Part shown: one piece after another, positions 1 through 10,582 of the stretch
Layout of the letters: each line of letters opens with the position of its first letter
Position numbering within the stretch: position 1 is the first letter of the stretch
DNA from: Syngnathus acus
Taxonomy: Eukaryota; Chordata; Actinopteri; Syngnathiformes; Syngnathidae
Direction: 5' to 3'
DNA length: 64,000 nt
Assembly (NCBI RefSeq): GCF_901709675.1
Contig: NC_051094.1
Coordinates: 17,148,501-17,212,500 of the forward strand
Translations under genes and position numbers: made by a program
Notes under the pieces: model-generated
What the model was told of the DNA's origin: nothing
The model's input: the letters and a program-made list of their open reading frames with translations, nothing else
The model's database searches: none

Positions 1-2865
1 CCAGACTTCCCTCTCCCCAGCCACTTCATCCAGCTCATCCCAGGGGATCCCAAGGCGTTCCCAGGCCAGCTGAGAGACATAGTCTCTCCAGCGCGTCCTG
101 GGTCGTCCCCGGGGTCTCCTACCGGTGGGACATGCCCGGAACACCTCCCCAGGGAGGCGTCCAGGAGGCATCCTGATGAGATGCCCGAGCCACCTCATCT
201 GGCTCCTCTCAACGTGGAGGAGTAGCGACTCTACTCCGAGTCTCTCCCGGATGACCGAACTTCTCACCCTATCTCTCAGGGAGAGCCCGGACATCCTGCG
301 GAGAAAACTCATTTCGGCCGCTTGTATCCGGGATCTCGTTCTTTCGGTCACGACCCATAGCTCGTGACCATAGGTGAGGGTAGGAGCGTAAATCGACCGG
401 TAAATTGAGAGCTTTGCCTTTTGGCTCAGCTCTCTCTTTACCACGACGGACCGGTGCAGAGTCCGCATTACTGCCGACGCTGCACCGATCCTCCTGTCGA
501 TCTCGCGCTCCATCCTCCCCTCACTCGTGAACAAGACCCCAAGATACTTAAACTCCTCCACTTGGGGCAGGATCTCATCCCCGATCCGGAGAGGACATTC
601 CACCCTTTTCCGATCGAGGACCATGGACTCGGATTTGGAGGTGCTGACCCTCATCCCGACCGCTTCACACTCGGCTGCGAACCGCTCCAGTGAGAGCTGG
701 AGATCACGGCCTGAAGAAGCCAACAGCACCACGTCGTCTGCAAAAAGTAGAGACGCGATGCTGAGGTCCCCAAACCGGACCCCCTCAACGCCTCGGCTGC
801 GCCTAGAAATTCTGTCCATAAAAATTATGAACAGAATCGGTGACAAAGGGCAGCCTTGGCGGAGTCCAACCCTCACTGGGAACGAATCCGACTTACTGCC
901 GGAAATGCGGACCAAACTCTGGCATCGGTGATACAGGGACCGAACCGCCCTTATCAGTTGGCTCGGTACCCCGTACTCCCAAAGCACCCCCCACAGAACC
1001 TCCCGAGAGACACGGTCGAACGCCTTCTCCAAGTCCACAAAACACATGTGGACTGGTTGGGCGAACTCCCATGCACCCTCGAGGATCCTGCTGAGGGTGA
1101 AGAGCTGGTTCACTGTTCCACGGCCAGGACGAAAGCCACACTGTTCCTCCTGAATCCGAGGTTCGACCTCCCGACGGACCCTCCTCTCCAGCACCCCTGA
1201 ATAGACCTTACCAGGGAGGCTGAGGAGTGTAATTCCCCTGTAATTGGAACACACCCTCCGGTCCCCCTTCTTAAAGAGGGGAACCACCACCCCAGTCTGC
1301 CAATCCAGAGGCACTGTCCCCGATGTCCACGCAATGTTGTAGAGACGTGTCAGCCATGACAGCCCCACAACATCCAGAGCCCTTAAGAAATCCGGGCGGA
1401 TCTCATCCACCCCCGGGGCCTTGGCACCGAGGAGTTTTTTAACTACCTCAGTGACTTCGACCCCAGAGATTGGAGAGTCCGCCTCAGAGTCCCCAGGCCC
1501 TGCTTCCACAATGGAAGGCGTATAGGTGGAATTGAGGAGGTCTTCGAAGTATTCTCCCCACCGACACACGACGTCCCGAGTCGAGGTCAGCAGCACGCCA
1601 TCTCCACTGTAAACAGTGTTGACGTTGCACTGCTTCCCCCTCCTGAGACGCCGGATGGTGGACCAGAATTTCCTCGAAGCCGTCCGGAAGTCATTCTCCA
1701 TGGCCTCGCCAAACTCCTCCCACGCCCGGGTTTTTGCCTCAGCAACCGCCGAAGCCGCGTTCCGCTTGGCCATCCGGTACCTGTCAGCTGCCTCCGGAGT
1801 CCCGCAGGCCAAAACGGCCCGATAGGACTCCTTCTTCAGCTTGACGGCATCCCTTACCGCCGGTGTCCACCAGCGGGTTCGGGGATTGCCGCCACGACAG
1901 GCACCAATGACCTTACGGCCACAGCTCCGGTCGTCCGCCTCAACAATGGAGGCGCGGAACAAGGTCCACTCGGACTCAATGTCCCCCGCCTCCCCCGGGA
2001 CGTGGGAAAAGCTCTGCCGGAGGTGGGAGTTGAAGCTCTTCCTGACAGGGGATTCTGCCAGACGTTCCCAGCAGACCCTCACAGAGCGTTTGGGTCTGCC
2101 AGGTCGGACCGTCATCTTCCCCCACCATCGGAGCCAACCCACCACCAGGTGGTGATCAGTTGACAGCTCTGCCCCTCTCTTCGCCCGAGTGTCCAAAACA
2201 TGCGGCCGCAAATCCGATGACACGACTACAAAGTCGATCATCGAACTGCGGCCTAGGGTGTCCTGGTGCAAAGTGCACACATGGACACCCTTATGTTTGA
2301 ACATGGTGTTCATTATAGAAAATCCATGTCGAGCACAGAAGTCCAATAATAGAACACCGCTCGGGTTCAGATCGGGGGGGCCGTTCCTCCCAATCACGCC
2401 CTTCCAGGTCTCACTGTCATTGCCCACGTGAGCATTGAAGTCACCCAGTAGAACGATGGAGTCCCCAGAAGGAGCGCTCTCCAGCACTTCCTCCAGGGAC
2501 TCCAAGAAGGGTGGGTACTCTGAGCTGCCGTTTGGTGCATAGACACAAACAACAGTCAGGACCCGTCCCCCCACCCGAAGGCGGAGGGAGGCTACCCTCT
2601 CGTTCACCGGGGTGAACCCCAATGTGCAGGCGCCCAGCCGGGGGTCAATAAGTATACCCACACCTGCTCGACGCCTCTCACCGTGGGCAACTCCAGAGTG
2701 GAAGAGAGTCCAGCCCCTCTCGAGAGGGCTTGTACCGGAACCCAAACTGTGCGTGGGGGCAAGTCCAACTATATCTAGTCGGAACTTTTCTGCCTCGCAC
2801 ACCAGCTCGGGCTCCTTTCCAGCCAGAGAGGTGACATTCCATGTCCCAAGAGCCAGCTTCTGCAG
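1..2865 (-). CDS. LINE endonuclease-reverse transcriptase polyprotein (partial, open frame)
   Basis: Would nick target DNA and reverse-transcribe the element RNA at the nick. At every point I checked (2850, 2235, 1461, 1026, 750, 180) the motifs lie in one frame, with codons ending at multiples of three, and no stop was noticed between. Domains in order: endonuclease start LGTWNVTSL (2824-2850), GDFNAHVG (about 2425-2448), the HH of TDHH (about 2145-2160), RT motif with DLEKAFD (about 1014-1038), the catalytic LLFADD (733-750), and a C-terminal [10 protein letters not shown] block near 145-180. The start codon is uncertain because the GC-rich leader is open too, and the stop is off the left edge. 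This could be a coding-competent copy. Confidence 0.75.
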   Translation of the reverse strand, partial: MQKLALGTWNVTSLAGKEPELVCEAEKFRLDIVGLAPTHSLGSGTSPLERGWTLFHSGVAHGERRRAGVGILIDPRLGACTLGFTPVNERVASLRLRVGGRVLTVVCVYAPNGSSEYPPFLESLEEVLESAPSGDSIVLLGDFNAHVGNDSETWKGVIGRNGPPDLNPSGVLLLDFCARHGFSIMNTMFKHKGVHVCTLHQDTLGRSSMIDFVVVSSDLRPHVLDTRAKRGAELSTDHHLVVGWLRWWGKMTVRPGRPKRSVRVCWERLAESPVRKSFNSHLRQSFSHVPGEAGDIESEWTLFRASIVEADDRSCGRKVIGACRGGNPRTRWWTPAVRDAVKLKKESYRAVLACGTPEAADRYRMAKRNAASAVAEAKTRAWEEFGEAMENDFRTASRKFWSTIRRLRRGKQCNVNTVYSGDGVLLTSTRDVVCRWGEYFEDLLNSTYTPSIVEAGPGDSEADSPISGVEVTEVVKKLLGAKAPGVDEIRPDFLRALDVVGLSWLTRLYNIAWTSGTVPLDWQTGVVVPLFKKGDRRVCSNYRGITLLSLPGKVYSGVLERRVRREVEPRIQEEQCGFRPGRGTVNQLFTLSRILEGAWEFAQPVHMCFVDLEKAFDRVSREVLWGVLWEYGVPSQLIRAVRSLYHRCQSLVRISGSKSDSFPVRVGLRQGCPLSPILFIIFMDRISRRSRGVEGVRFGDLSIASLLFADDVVLLASSGRDLQLSLERFAAECEAVGMRVSTSKSESMVLDRKRVECPLRIGDEILPQVEEFKYLGVLFTSEGRMEREIDRRIGAASAVMRTLHRSVVVKRELSQKAKLSIYRSIYAPTLTYGHELWVVTERTRSRIQAAEMSFLRRMSGLSLRDRVRSSVIRERLGVESLLLHVERSQMRWLGHLIRMPPGRLPGEVFRACPTGRRPRGRPRTRWRDYVSQLAWERLGIPWDELDEVAGEREVW

Positions 2866-3125
2866 CCGGGGATCAGACCGCCAAGGTCCCTGCCTTTGGC
2901 CGCCGCCCAGCTTACACTGCACCCGACCCCTTTGGCCCCTCCCACAGGCGGTGAGCCCATGGGAAGGGGGACCCACGTTTCCTTTTCGGGCTGGGCCCGG
3001 CCGGGCCCCATGGGCGAAGACCCGGCCACCAGACGCTCACCTTCGAGCCCCGCCTCCAGGCCTGGCTCCAGAGGGTGGCACCGGTAACCCGCGTCCGGGC
3101 AAGGGAAAACGAGATCCATTTATTT
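1..3125 (-). mobile_element. Non-LTR retrotransposon (EN+RT LINE), 3' end outside window
   Basis: Minus-strand LINE occupying the left edge. A GC-rich leader (about 2870-3125) precedes an apurinic-type endonuclease, then a reverse transcriptase and a basic C-terminal tail. The 3' UTR is beyond base 1. The family is very abundant in teleosts. The endonuclease start and the tail with repeated Arg/Pro/Gly resemble RTE-like elements, but I cannot fix the clade. A GC-rich tandem repeat follows directly at about 3127. Confidence 0.85.
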
Positions 3126-3126
3126 T

Positions 3127-3620
3127 TTTCATCAACTTTAAGAATATTATCTAAATTTCAGCGACGGCTCTGTCACAATAATGCGACCAGCGCGGTGCAG
3201 TTGCGCGGTCGGCGACGCGCTATGGTTGCGCGTTCGGCGGTGCGCTGCAGTTGCGCGATCGGACAAAATTAAGTTCCCTGCGCACTTAGATCCACTTAAA
3301 TTCTAGAAAGTACATCAGGACTTTAAAAATATTTTCTAAATTTCAGCGACGGCTCTGTCACAGTAATGCGACCAGCGGGGTGCGGTTGCGTGTTCAGCGG
3401 TGCGCTGCAGTTGCGCGATCGGACAAAATTAAGCTCCCTGCGCACTTAGATCAACTTAAATTCTGGAAACTACATCAGGACTTTAAAAATATTTTCTAAA
3501 TTTCAGCGACGGCTCTGTCACAATAATGCGACCAGCGGGGTGCAGTTGCGCGGTCGGCGACGCGCTACGGTTGCGCGTTCGGCGGTGCGCTGCACTTGCG
3601 CGATCGGACAAAAATGCGCA
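3127..3620. repeat. Tandem repeat, three units of about 185/160 bp
   Basis: The block beginning 'gcgacggctctgtcac' recurs at 3161, 3346 and 3506, so the spacing is 185 and 160 bp. Each unit has an AT-rich half (phrase 'ctttaaaaatattttctaaatt') and a half rich in CG dinucleotides ('gttgcgcg'-type words). The middle unit lacks about 25 bp of the CG-rich part. Short open frames across it are products of the composition, not genes. Confidence 0.85.
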
Positions 3621-4138
3621 AATGAAAAAATGCTAAAAAAAAAAAAAAAGGCGTTTTTTTTTGTCTTGGAACGGACTAAAAGTTTTTCCATTATTTGTAA
3701 TGGGAAAAATAGATTTGGAATTCGACCGATTCGCTTCTCGAACCGCCTTCTGGAACGGGTTGTGGTCGAAAACCGAGGTTTGACTCTACTGCTCAAAAAA
3801 ATTAAAGGAACACTTTGAAAACATATCAGATTTCAATGGTGAATTTTTTTGCTGTTCTTGTTAAAATCACACTTACATGTGACCTGGAAATGACAATAAT
3901 AACACATACGTAGTGAAAGCTAAATTGAGCAAATTGGTTATATCAGAAGTGTGTGTCAAACTGGTAGCCCTTTGCCTTAATCAGTACCCAGGAAGTAGCT
4001 CTCGGTTTAAGAAAGGTTGGTGACCCCTGCCCTATACAGTCCTCAGGCTCCCCAACAATAGCGGTAGCAGTTTGCATTATTTTATTGCAATGTTTTTCCT
4101 TATTCAGATTTGTTTCAAGACTACAGTTACAGTTAGAC
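3621..4138. other. No gene; A/T tracts and a dispersed-repeat end
   Basis: A 14-base A run and T run flank 3635-3662. From about 3796 the phrase 'aaattaaaggaacactttg' matches a dispersed repeat end I remember from other fish DNA but cannot name. The rest shows nothing recognisable. Confidence 0.4.
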
Positions 4139-4460
4139 TGTCACGATCCGTCGCCATTCGTTTCCTTGTTTTAATGTTGCCATGGTTTCTGTTCGCGTCG
4201 CCCCTCCCCTCCTGTGTCTGCTCACAATCTATGTAATTGCCGTCACCTGCCTCTCGTTACCTGTCTTGTATTTAAGTCCTGCCTGCGTGTCACTCCCCGT
4301 CGGATTGTTCTCGTCTCATCTCTTCTTGTTTCTAGTCTCCAGCATGTTCTGTTCTTGTCTTGTCCTGTCCCTAGTTGAGCCTCTAGTCTATCTTTTGAGT
4401 TCTTCAATAAACCCTGGTCCAAGCTGCATTTGGTCGCCCAGCTCCATTCACTTCATGACA
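4139..4460 (+). repeat. LTR (322 bp) with TATA box and polyadenylation signal
   Basis: Begins TGTCACG and ends CATGACA. It contains a TATA-like TATTTAAG at 4269-4276 and AATAAA near 4407. The related truncated copy at 4721-4941 shares the TATA box, the AATAAA and the end 'ttcacttcatga'. LTRs at 28024-28391 (minus) and 49962-50118 share the TATTTAAG / GTCGG layout. Confidence 0.85.
4299..4311 (+). promoter_or_regulatory. Predicted R start / self-primer of LTR element
   Basis: GTCGGATTGTTCT lies 30 bases downstream of the start of the TATA-like box, where transcription should begin. It is the exact reverse complement of 4460-4472, immediately after the LTR. In the Tf1/sushi group the 5' end of the element RNA folds back on such a site and is cleaved to prime reverse transcription. 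The pairing is seen directly; the function is inferred from the group. Confidence 0.75.
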
Positions 4461-4472
4461 GAACAATCCGAC
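4460..4472 (+). promoter_or_regulatory. Self-priming primer-binding site
   Basis: AGAACAATCCGAC abuts the LTR end and pairs perfectly (13 of 13) with the predicted RNA 5' end at 4299-4311. It does not begin with TGG, so a tRNA primer is unlikely. It overlaps the first gag codons (ATG at 4455). Confidence 0.75.
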
Positions 4473-4720
4473 CAATTGAGCGACCAGCACTTGGACCAAC
4501 CGTTGCCGGCTCCCGCAACTGCTGCATGGTCGCCACAGAGCTGGGCTCCAGCGGCGCAAGACACACGGCCGCCCCCAACACAGTTCCGACGGCGCGGATG
4601 CTGCAGCCGCCACCAGTTCCGGCGGCGTGGATCCAGCCTGCCGTCACCCAGTCGGCCTTTGGCGGCGTGTGACTAGTGGCCGCCACCCGACCCAGTTCCA
4701 GCAACGCAAAATGCACGGTT

Positions 4721-4941
4721 GTAATTGCCGTTACTTGCCTCTCGTTACCTGTCTTGTATTTAAGTCCTGTCTGCGTGTCACGCCCCGTTGGATTGTTCTC
4801 GTCTCATGTCCTCTTGTTTCTAGTTTCCAGTCTGTTCTGTTCTAGTCTTGTCCCTAGTCGAGCCTTTAGTCTGTCTTTCGAGTTCTTCAATAAACCCTGG
4901 TCCAAGCTGTATTTGGTCGCCCAGCTCCATTCACTTCATGA
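4721..4941 (+). repeat. 5'-truncated second LTR
   Basis: Parallels 4233-4458 of the first LTR with scattered substitutions, and its last bases (CA of TGACA) are lost. The self-primer equivalent has one change (GTTGG instead of GTCGG). The missing 5' part implies recombination or deletion after insertion. Confidence 0.8.
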
Positions 4942-5980
4942 TATAGACTTTGATGGTGAATGCAGTTATTGCAATTTTGTTTTATCACAGTAGATTGGTT
5001 TATTTACATTTCAAAAACCAGAAGCCATTCATTTATATATGTGATTGCACTTCAATTTACATATTTAAATGCTCAGATATTAAGGTGTGATAGACAGTTT
5101 TTGCATGATTTGAATGAGGCAAAATAACATGCTTTTTCTCTCGAATATAGTTATAATCATTTGTTTCAGATGTAATCATTTTCTGTATAAAAATTAAATT
5201 TGGTGTTCAAAAAGTCTTTTTTCACACTTGAGTCTTGAAAAAGAGGGGGTCGTCTTATATTCGGGCCAATACGGTACTTCTACATTAAGAATAAGTCAAA
5301 AATCAATCTGTACATGGTGGAGTCAGGTCAGTTTTTAATATAGATGCTCCTCTTTTCTTCAGGCTTGGAGTCTGTGTTGTTAAAGGGGAAAAATAACATG
5401 TCTGATTTGACAATTTTCCTATTAACCGCTGTTAATTGCCTGACACAACACAATTTTAACTTTTGAAGGGATTTGCCTTAAGTTCCTGAAGTTCCAAGCC
5501 CTGTTGAGCGTAAAACAAAATTAGGTACACATTTTAATGACATCAGAAGATAAAAACCTACCTTTCCACATACCACTCCTTGAGCTAAATCTGGAGTCAA
5601 CAATCACAACATGGGTAAAAAGGGAAATTACATCTTTGCCATGCCATCAAATCTCAAATTTGTGATCTATACTTACTGTTTGATCTTGTTTTTGTTTTAT
5701 CATAGCCATGGCGATTTTTGAATGCGAGCTGCTGACATCTGCAAAAGCAATGCCATTATTAACATTAGTTTTGAATTCACATTTGAATTGTAAATGCGTA
5801 CGGCATAACCTCTTGTCAAAAATAACATGTTTTTTAAATGTAGTCTACTCATACAGTTATGAACTTTCAAAAAGATTTTAAGCACTTGAGATTTTATTTA
5901 CTTAAGAAACCATTCCATACACATGACATGAAACAAACTTTTTGGAATTTGTCGCAAATTCACTTTAGTTACCATTAAGT
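4942..5980. other. AT-rich DNA without recognisable gene
   Basis: No coding signal seen. At 5248-5277 'gtcgtcttatattcgggcc' followed by 'aatacggta' resembles the terminal inverted repeat of the TACCGT... MITEs elsewhere in the window, but no partner end is visible. Confidence 0.5.
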
Positions 5981-6209
5981 TGTGGTGTGCAAGGACTGGA
6001 GTCGGAGGCGGAGTGACAAACGATGGTGCCAACGGCAGTTGTTTTAATGACATTCGTAATTATTCTTATTCAACAACGGGCAGACTCTTTTCTCTTCGAG
6101 ATCCTAACACACACTAAACTCAACAGGAAAGTCCCACACATGTAAACTGTCCCACCGGAACTCTGTAACGTGAACTTAGGTTCCGGGTGAATTATGTCAA
6201 CCCACTACA
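5981..6209 (-). repeat. 3' LTR (229 bp)
   Basis: Reads TGTAGTGGG...CACCACA on the minus strand and is identical to 11307-11535. The adjacent G-run (about 6213-6219 on the minus strand) is the probable polypurine tract. Confidence 0.93.
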
Positions 6210-6225
6210 CAAGCCCCCCCAGAAT

Positions 6226-9200
6226 TCACCCATAGTCAAAATCGCCACGCCGGAAAGGGACGACAGCCCGACCACGGCGGGTGTAGGTGGCAGGGGCTGG
6301 CAGGGGGTCAGGGGTAGGGGGCGCCGCCGGAAAGACCGCTGGGCTGGACGGTCGTGTTGTCGGTCGGGCAGGCGGGAGCACGGTCAGGTTGGAGGGGCGA
6401 GGCGCTGGGGGGCGTCCGCGGCGTGGGGCCTGCGCCAATTCCAATGTCCGGGAAACATCCACGTGGGCAGGCTTAATCCTATCAACCGAGATAGTCTCAG
6501 GCCTACCGCCAATGTCCACGACCATGCTCTTGCCCCCGTGCTGTAAGACCTTAAAAGGCCCGTCGTAAGGCGGGCGCAACGGTCCGCGGTGGGCGCCGTG
6601 GCGGATGAACACAAAACTCGCCGAGCGCAGGTTGGTGGGCACCCGGGAAACAGGGGTGCAGTGCTGTGATGTGGGGACAGGTGCGAACGTCCTGGCAACT
6701 TCCAGCAGGGAGGACCGCTGCCTGGCCGCCGACCAAGGCGTTGTGGCGTCCGGAATGAAGTCCCCAGGAACCCGTAGTACCTGGCCGTAGACGAGCTCAG
6801 CAGACGAGGACTGCAGGTCCTCCTTAGGGGCCGTCCTGAGGCCCAGCATGACCCAGGGAAGTCTGTCCACCCAGTTGCCATCCACCAGACTGGCGCGTAG
6901 AGCAGCCTTCATGGAGCGGTGGAACCGCTCGCACAGCCCGTTAGCCTGGGGGTGATATGCGGTGGTGCGGTGCAGCTTGACCCCTAAGTCTCTAGCAACC
7001 ACATTCCAGACTTCGGACGTAAACTGCGCACCCCGGTCCGAGGAGAGGTCTGAGGGTGTCCCAAAGCGTGCGACCCACGTGCCGATAAACGCCCGGGCCA
7101 CGTCGGCAGCTGAGGTTGAGGAGAGGGGGACGGCCTCAGGCCAACGGGTCGTCCTGTCCACCATGGTGAGGAGGTAGGTGAAACCATGGGAAGGGGGGAG
7201 CGGGCCCACAAGGTCGACGTTGACGTGGTCGAACCTCCTCTCGGGGACAGTAAACTGCTCCAACGGGGCCTTGGTATGGCGGTGCACCTTCGCACGCTGA
7301 CAAGCCACACATGAGTCGACCCAGGCCCGCACGTCCCTCCTCAGCCCTTTCCAGACGAACTTCTGAGCTACCAGCCTCACGGACGCCTTTCTGCCAGGAT
7401 GGGACAGGTCGTGTATCGCCTCAAAGACAGCCCGCTGCCAGCCAGCAGGGACAAGTGGTCTAGGTTGGCCGGTGGAGAGGTCGCACCACAGCCTGACTCC
7501 TGAGCCGCCAACCGCGACCTCCTCCAGACGCAGCCCAGTGTCCGAGTCTTTGAGTGACTGGATCCCAGGATCTGAGGCTTGGTCAGCACTCATACTTGAG
7601 TAGTCGAGACCCAGCTGAACCGTGTGGATGACCGCTCTAGAGAGGCAATCGGCAACCACGTTGGACTTGCCGGCGATGTGTCGGATATCTGTGGTGTACT
7701 CGGAGATAAAAGACAGCTGACGCTGCTGGCGGGCGGACCACGGCTCAGCCACCTTGGACATAGAGAACGTGAGGGGTTTGTGGTCGACGAAAACCGTAAA
7801 CTCACGGCCTTCCAGGATGGAGCGGAAATGGCGGATCGCCAACCAGACGCCGAGTAGCTCCCTGTCGAAGGTGCTGTATTTGCGCTCCCTAGGGACCAGC
7901 TGGCGGCTGAAAAAGGCGAGCGGTTGCCAGGCACCACCAACCCACTGCTCAAACACAGCACCAACTGCGTAGTCAGATGCGTCGGTTGTGAGGGCGACCG
8001 GGGCTCCAGGCGACGGGTGGGCCAACATGGTGGCCTGGCACAGCGCAGCCTTAGTATCCTGGAAAGCCTTGACCCTCTCGGGGGTCCAGTCGATGTCCTG
8101 GTTGGGGGCCCTACCCTTAAGGGCCTCATACAGTGGGTGCATGATGTGGGCCGCCCGGCGTATGAATCGGTGGTAGAATGTAACCATCCCAAGGAACTCC
8201 CGGAGCCCCCGGGCCGAACGTGGGCGGGGAAAAGCGGAGACTGCTTCCATCTTCGACGGGAGGGGAGTGGCCCCATTGCTGCTGATGAGATGCCCAAGAA
8301 ACTGGATCGACGGCACACCGAAAATGCACTTCGCCGGGTTAATGATCAGGCCATGCTGGTCGAGCCTTGCGAAAAGGGCCCGCAGGTGCGCCGCATGCTC
8401 CTCCTCCGAGGAGCTGGCGACGAGGACATCGTCCAAGTAGACGAAGATGAAAGGCATGTCCCTAAGCGCAGAGTCCATCAACCGCTGGAAGGACTGGGCC
8501 GCGTTTTTCAGGCCGAAGGGCATCCTAAGAAACTCGAAAAGCCCGAAAGGAGTCACCACTGCCGTTTTAGGGATGTCGGCAGGGTGCACTGGGACTTGGT
8601 GATAACCCCGCACCAGGTCCACTTTGGAGAACAGGTGCTTCCCTGCTAGATGTACCGAAAAGTCCTGAACATGGGGGACCGGGTAGCGGTCGGGCGTGGT
8701 GGCATCATTGAGGCGGCGGTAGTCGCCACACGGGCGCCAACCACCATCCGGCTTAGGCACCATGTGGAGTGGGGAGGCCCACGGGCTGTCAGAGCGGCGA
8801 ATAATGCCAAGGCGTTCCATGTTGGCGAACTCGGCCCGAGCAATTGTCAGTCTCTCCGGGTTGAGCCGTCGGGCCCTAGCGTAGACGGGGGGGCCTTTGG
8901 TCTCGATGTGGTGCTCGACCCCATGTTTAGCTGTGGTGGCGGCAAAGGTGGGCCGTGTAAGGCTGGGGAACTCTCCGAGGAGTTTCTGGTACATGTCGCC
9001 CTCGGAGAGCGAACTGGAGAGACTCACATACTTCCCCACATCGCGGACACATGCGAAGGAGGAGAAGGTTAACGCGTCCACCAGGCGGCCATTCTTAACA
9101 TCCACGAGCAGTCCGTGGGCGCACAAAAAATCTGCGCCGAGCAGGGGGAAGGAGATGTCGGCAGTGACAAAGTCCCATGTGAAACGCTGACCTCCGAAAC

Positions 9201-9408
9201 ATATGTCCACAGTCTTCGTGCCATACGTCCTGATGGGGGTGTCGTTGGCGGATGTTAAGGGCGGGCCGTGCAACCCTCCAGCGGCGTCGTCCACCGTAGC
9301 CGGCAGGACGCTCCTCTGGGCACCGGTGTCACAGAGGAATCTGCGACCCGAGAGGGTGTCCTCAATGAACAGCAGCCGGGTCCACTTTGGAGAACAGGTG
9401 CTTCCCTG
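6226..9408 (-). CDS. pol: Pol: protease-RT-RNase H-integrase (third copy of the duplicated segment onward)
   Basis: Open frame after a stop at 9409-9411, ending 17 bases before the 3' LTR. It holds a protease with DTGA just upstream of 9294 and then, counting residues from the GTG at 9294, RT catalytic YLDD (about 286-289), RNase H TTDASD (about 436-441), an integrase HHCC finger (about 628-665) and an integrase core with D (VDLVG, ~694), D (SDRGAQF, ~755) and E (CERFH, ~790). All key residues are present and there are no internal stops, so the enzymes look intact. There is no normal start: the segment that should join it to gag has been replaced by upstream copies of itself (see 9380-9775 and 9758-10582). 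Confidence 0.88.
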   Translation of the reverse strand, partial: QGSTCSPKWTRLLFIEDTLSGRRFLCDTGAQRSVLPATVDDAAGGLHGPPLTSANDTPIRTYGTKTVDICFGGQRFTWDFVTADISFPLLGADFLCAHGLLVDVKNGRLVDALTFSSFACVRDVGKYVSLSSSLSEGDMYQKLLGEFPSLTRPTFAATTAKHGVEHHIETKGPPVYARARRLNPERLTIARAEFANMERLGIIRRSDSPWASPLHMVPKPDGGWRPCGDYRRLNDATTPDRYPVPHVQDFSVHLAGKHLFSKVDLVRGYHQVPVHPADIPKTAVVTPFGLFEFLRMPFGLKNAAQSFQRLMDSALRDMPFIFVYLDDVLVASSSEEEHAAHLRALFARLDQHGLIINPAKCIFGVPSIQFLGHLISSNGATPLPSKMEAVSAFPRPRSARGLREFLGMVTFYHRFIRRAAHIMHPLYEALKGRAPNQDIDWTPERVKAFQDTKAALCQATMLAHPSPGAPVALTTDASDYAVGAVFEQWVGGAWQPLAFFSRQLVPRERKYSTFDRELLGVWLAIRHFRSILEGREFTVFVDHKPLTFSMSKVAEPWSARQQRQLSFISEYTTDIRHIAGKSNVVADCLSRAVIHTVQLGLDYSSMSADQASDPGIQSLKDSDTGLRLEEVAVGGSGVRLWCDLSTGQPRPLVPAGWQRAVFEAIHDLSHPGRKASVRLVAQKFVWKGLRRDVRAWVDSCVACQRAKVHRHTKAPLEQFTVPERRFDHVNVDLVGPLPPSHGFTYLLTMVDRTTRWPEAVPLSSTSAADVARAFIGTWVARFGTPSDLSSDRGAQFTSEVWNVVARDLGVKLHRTTAYHPQANGLCERFHRSMKAALRASLVDGNWVDRLPWVMLGLRTAPKEDLQSSSAELVYGQVLRVPGDFIPDATTPWSAARQRSSLLEVARTFAPVPTSQHCTPVSRVPTNLRSASFVFIRHGAHRGPLRPPYDGPFKVLQHGGKSMVVDIGGRPETISVDRIKPAHVDVSRTLELAQAPRRGRPPAPRPSNLTVLPPARPTTRPSSPAVFPAAPPTPDPLPAPATYTRRGRAVVPFRRGDFDYG

Positions 9409-10527
9409 CTAGATGTACCGAAAAGTCCTGAACATGGGGGACCGGGTAGCGAAGGAGGAGAAGGTTAACGCGTCCACCAGGCGGCCATTCTTAACATCCA
9501 CGAGCAGTCCGTGGGCGCACAAAAAATCTGCGGCGAGCAGGGGGAAGGAGATGTCGGCAGTGACAAAGTCCCATGTGAAACGCTGACCTCCGAAACATAT
9601 GTCCACAGTCTTCGTGCCATACGTCCTGATGGGGGTGTCGTTGGCGGATGTTAAGGGCGGGCCGTGCAACCCTCCAGCGGCGTCGTCCACCGTAGCCGGC
9701 AGGACGCTCCTCTGGGCACCGGTGTCACAGAGGAATCTGCGACCCGAGAGGGTGTCCTCAATGAACAGCAGCCAGGTCCACTTTGGAGAACAGGTGCTTC
9801 CCTGCTAGATGTACCGAAAAGTCCTGAACATGGGGGACCGGGTAGCGGTCGGGCGTGGTGGCATCATTGAGGCGGCGGTAGTCGCCACACGGGCGCCAAC
9901 CACCATCCGGCTTAGGCACCATGTGGAGTGGGGAGGCCCACGGGCTGTCAGAGCGGCGAATAATGCCAAGGCGTTCCATGTTGGCGAACTCGGCCCGAGC
10001 AATTGTCAGTCTCTCCGGGTTGAGCCGTCGGGCCCTAGCGTAGCCTTTGGTCTCGATGTGGTGCTCGACCCCATGTTTAGCTGTGGTGGCGGCAAAGGTG
10101 GGCCGTGTAAGGCTGGGGAACTCTCCGAGGAGTTTCTGGTACATGTCGCCCTCGGAGAGCGAACTGGAGAGACTCACATACTTCCCCACATCGCGGACAC
10201 ATGCGAAGGAGGAGAAGGTTAACGCGTCCACCAGGCGGCCATTCTTAACATCCACGAGCAGTCCGTGGGCGCACAAAAAATCTGCGCCGAGCAGGGGGAA
10301 GGAGATGTCGGCAGTGACAAAGTCCCATGTGAAACGCTGACCTCCGAAACATATGTCCACAGTCTTCGTGCCATACGTCCTGATGGGGGTGTCGTTGGCG
10401 GATGTTAAGGGCGGGCCGTGCAACCCTCCAGCGGCGTCGTCCACCGTAGCCGGCAGGACGCTCCTCTGGGCACCGGTGTCACAGAGGAATCTGCGACCCG
10501 AGAGGGTGTCCTCAATGAACAGCAGCC
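8617..10527 (-). repeat. Three direct copies of a protease/RT segment inside pol
   Basis: The junction phrase 'gtccactttggagaacagg' occurs at 8617 (native RT site), 9380 and 9776. Copy 8617-9377 is 761 bp. Copy 9380-9774 is the same segment with 366 bp removed internally. Copy 9776-10527 lacks 9 bp. The two junctions differ (...gccgg|gtcc and ...gcc|aggtcc), so they are not simple repeats of one event. The copies are otherwise almost identical. Confidence 0.9.
9409..9757 (-). pseudogene. Internally deleted protease fragment (middle copy)
   Basis: Reads the protease C-terminal half (about GTG 9690 onward) and then jumps across a 366-bp in-frame-sized deletion into the RT region in the wrong frame, stopping at 9409. 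It is not functional and is explained entirely by the local duplication. Confidence 0.8.
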
Positions 10528-10582
10528 GGTTCTTCTTGCCCGCGCTCACGGCCACTACTGAGCGCAGGCTTAGGCGTTTCCC
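9758..10582 (-). CDS. Gag-linked pol copy: protease plus RT N-terminus, truncated
   Basis: Entered from gag by the -1 slip at 10576-10582. It contains an aspartic protease with the CDTGA active site and the RT N-terminal part up to LFSKVD, then meets the duplication junction and stops four codons later at 9758. It therefore makes protease but no complete RT. Family members would normally read straight through into RNase H and integrase. Confidence 0.8.
   Translation of the reverse strand, partial: GKRLSLRSVVAVSAGKKNRLLFIEDTLSGRRFLCDTGAQRSVLPATVDDAAGGLHGPPLTSANDTPIRTYGTKTVDICFGGQRFTWDFVTADISFPLLGADFLCAHGLLVDVKNGRLVDALTFSSFACVRDVGKYVSLSSSLSEGDMYQKLLGEFPSLTRPTFAATTAKHGVEHHIETKGYARARRLNPERLTIARAEFANMERLGIIRRSDSPWASPLHMVPKPDGGWRPCGDYRRLNDATTPDRYPVPHVQDFSVHLAGKHLFSKVDLAAVH

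Larger units (their letters stand above)
4139..4941 (+). mobile_element. Collapsed Tf1/sushi-like LTR retrotransposon (LTR, short interior, truncated LTR)
   Basis: A complete LTR (4139-4460, ends TGTCA...TGACA) is followed by about 260 bp of interior and then by a second LTR copy lacking its first ~95 bp (4721-4941). The interior reads in frame from an ATG formed at the LTR end (4455, MTEQSD...), as expected of a gag start, but most of gag and all of pol are missing. It is therefore a deletion derivative. Confidence 0.8.

Noticed and set aside
7924-8649. 241-codon plus-strand open frame
   Set aside because: Shadow of the GC-rich pol gene on the opposite strand; no family motif.
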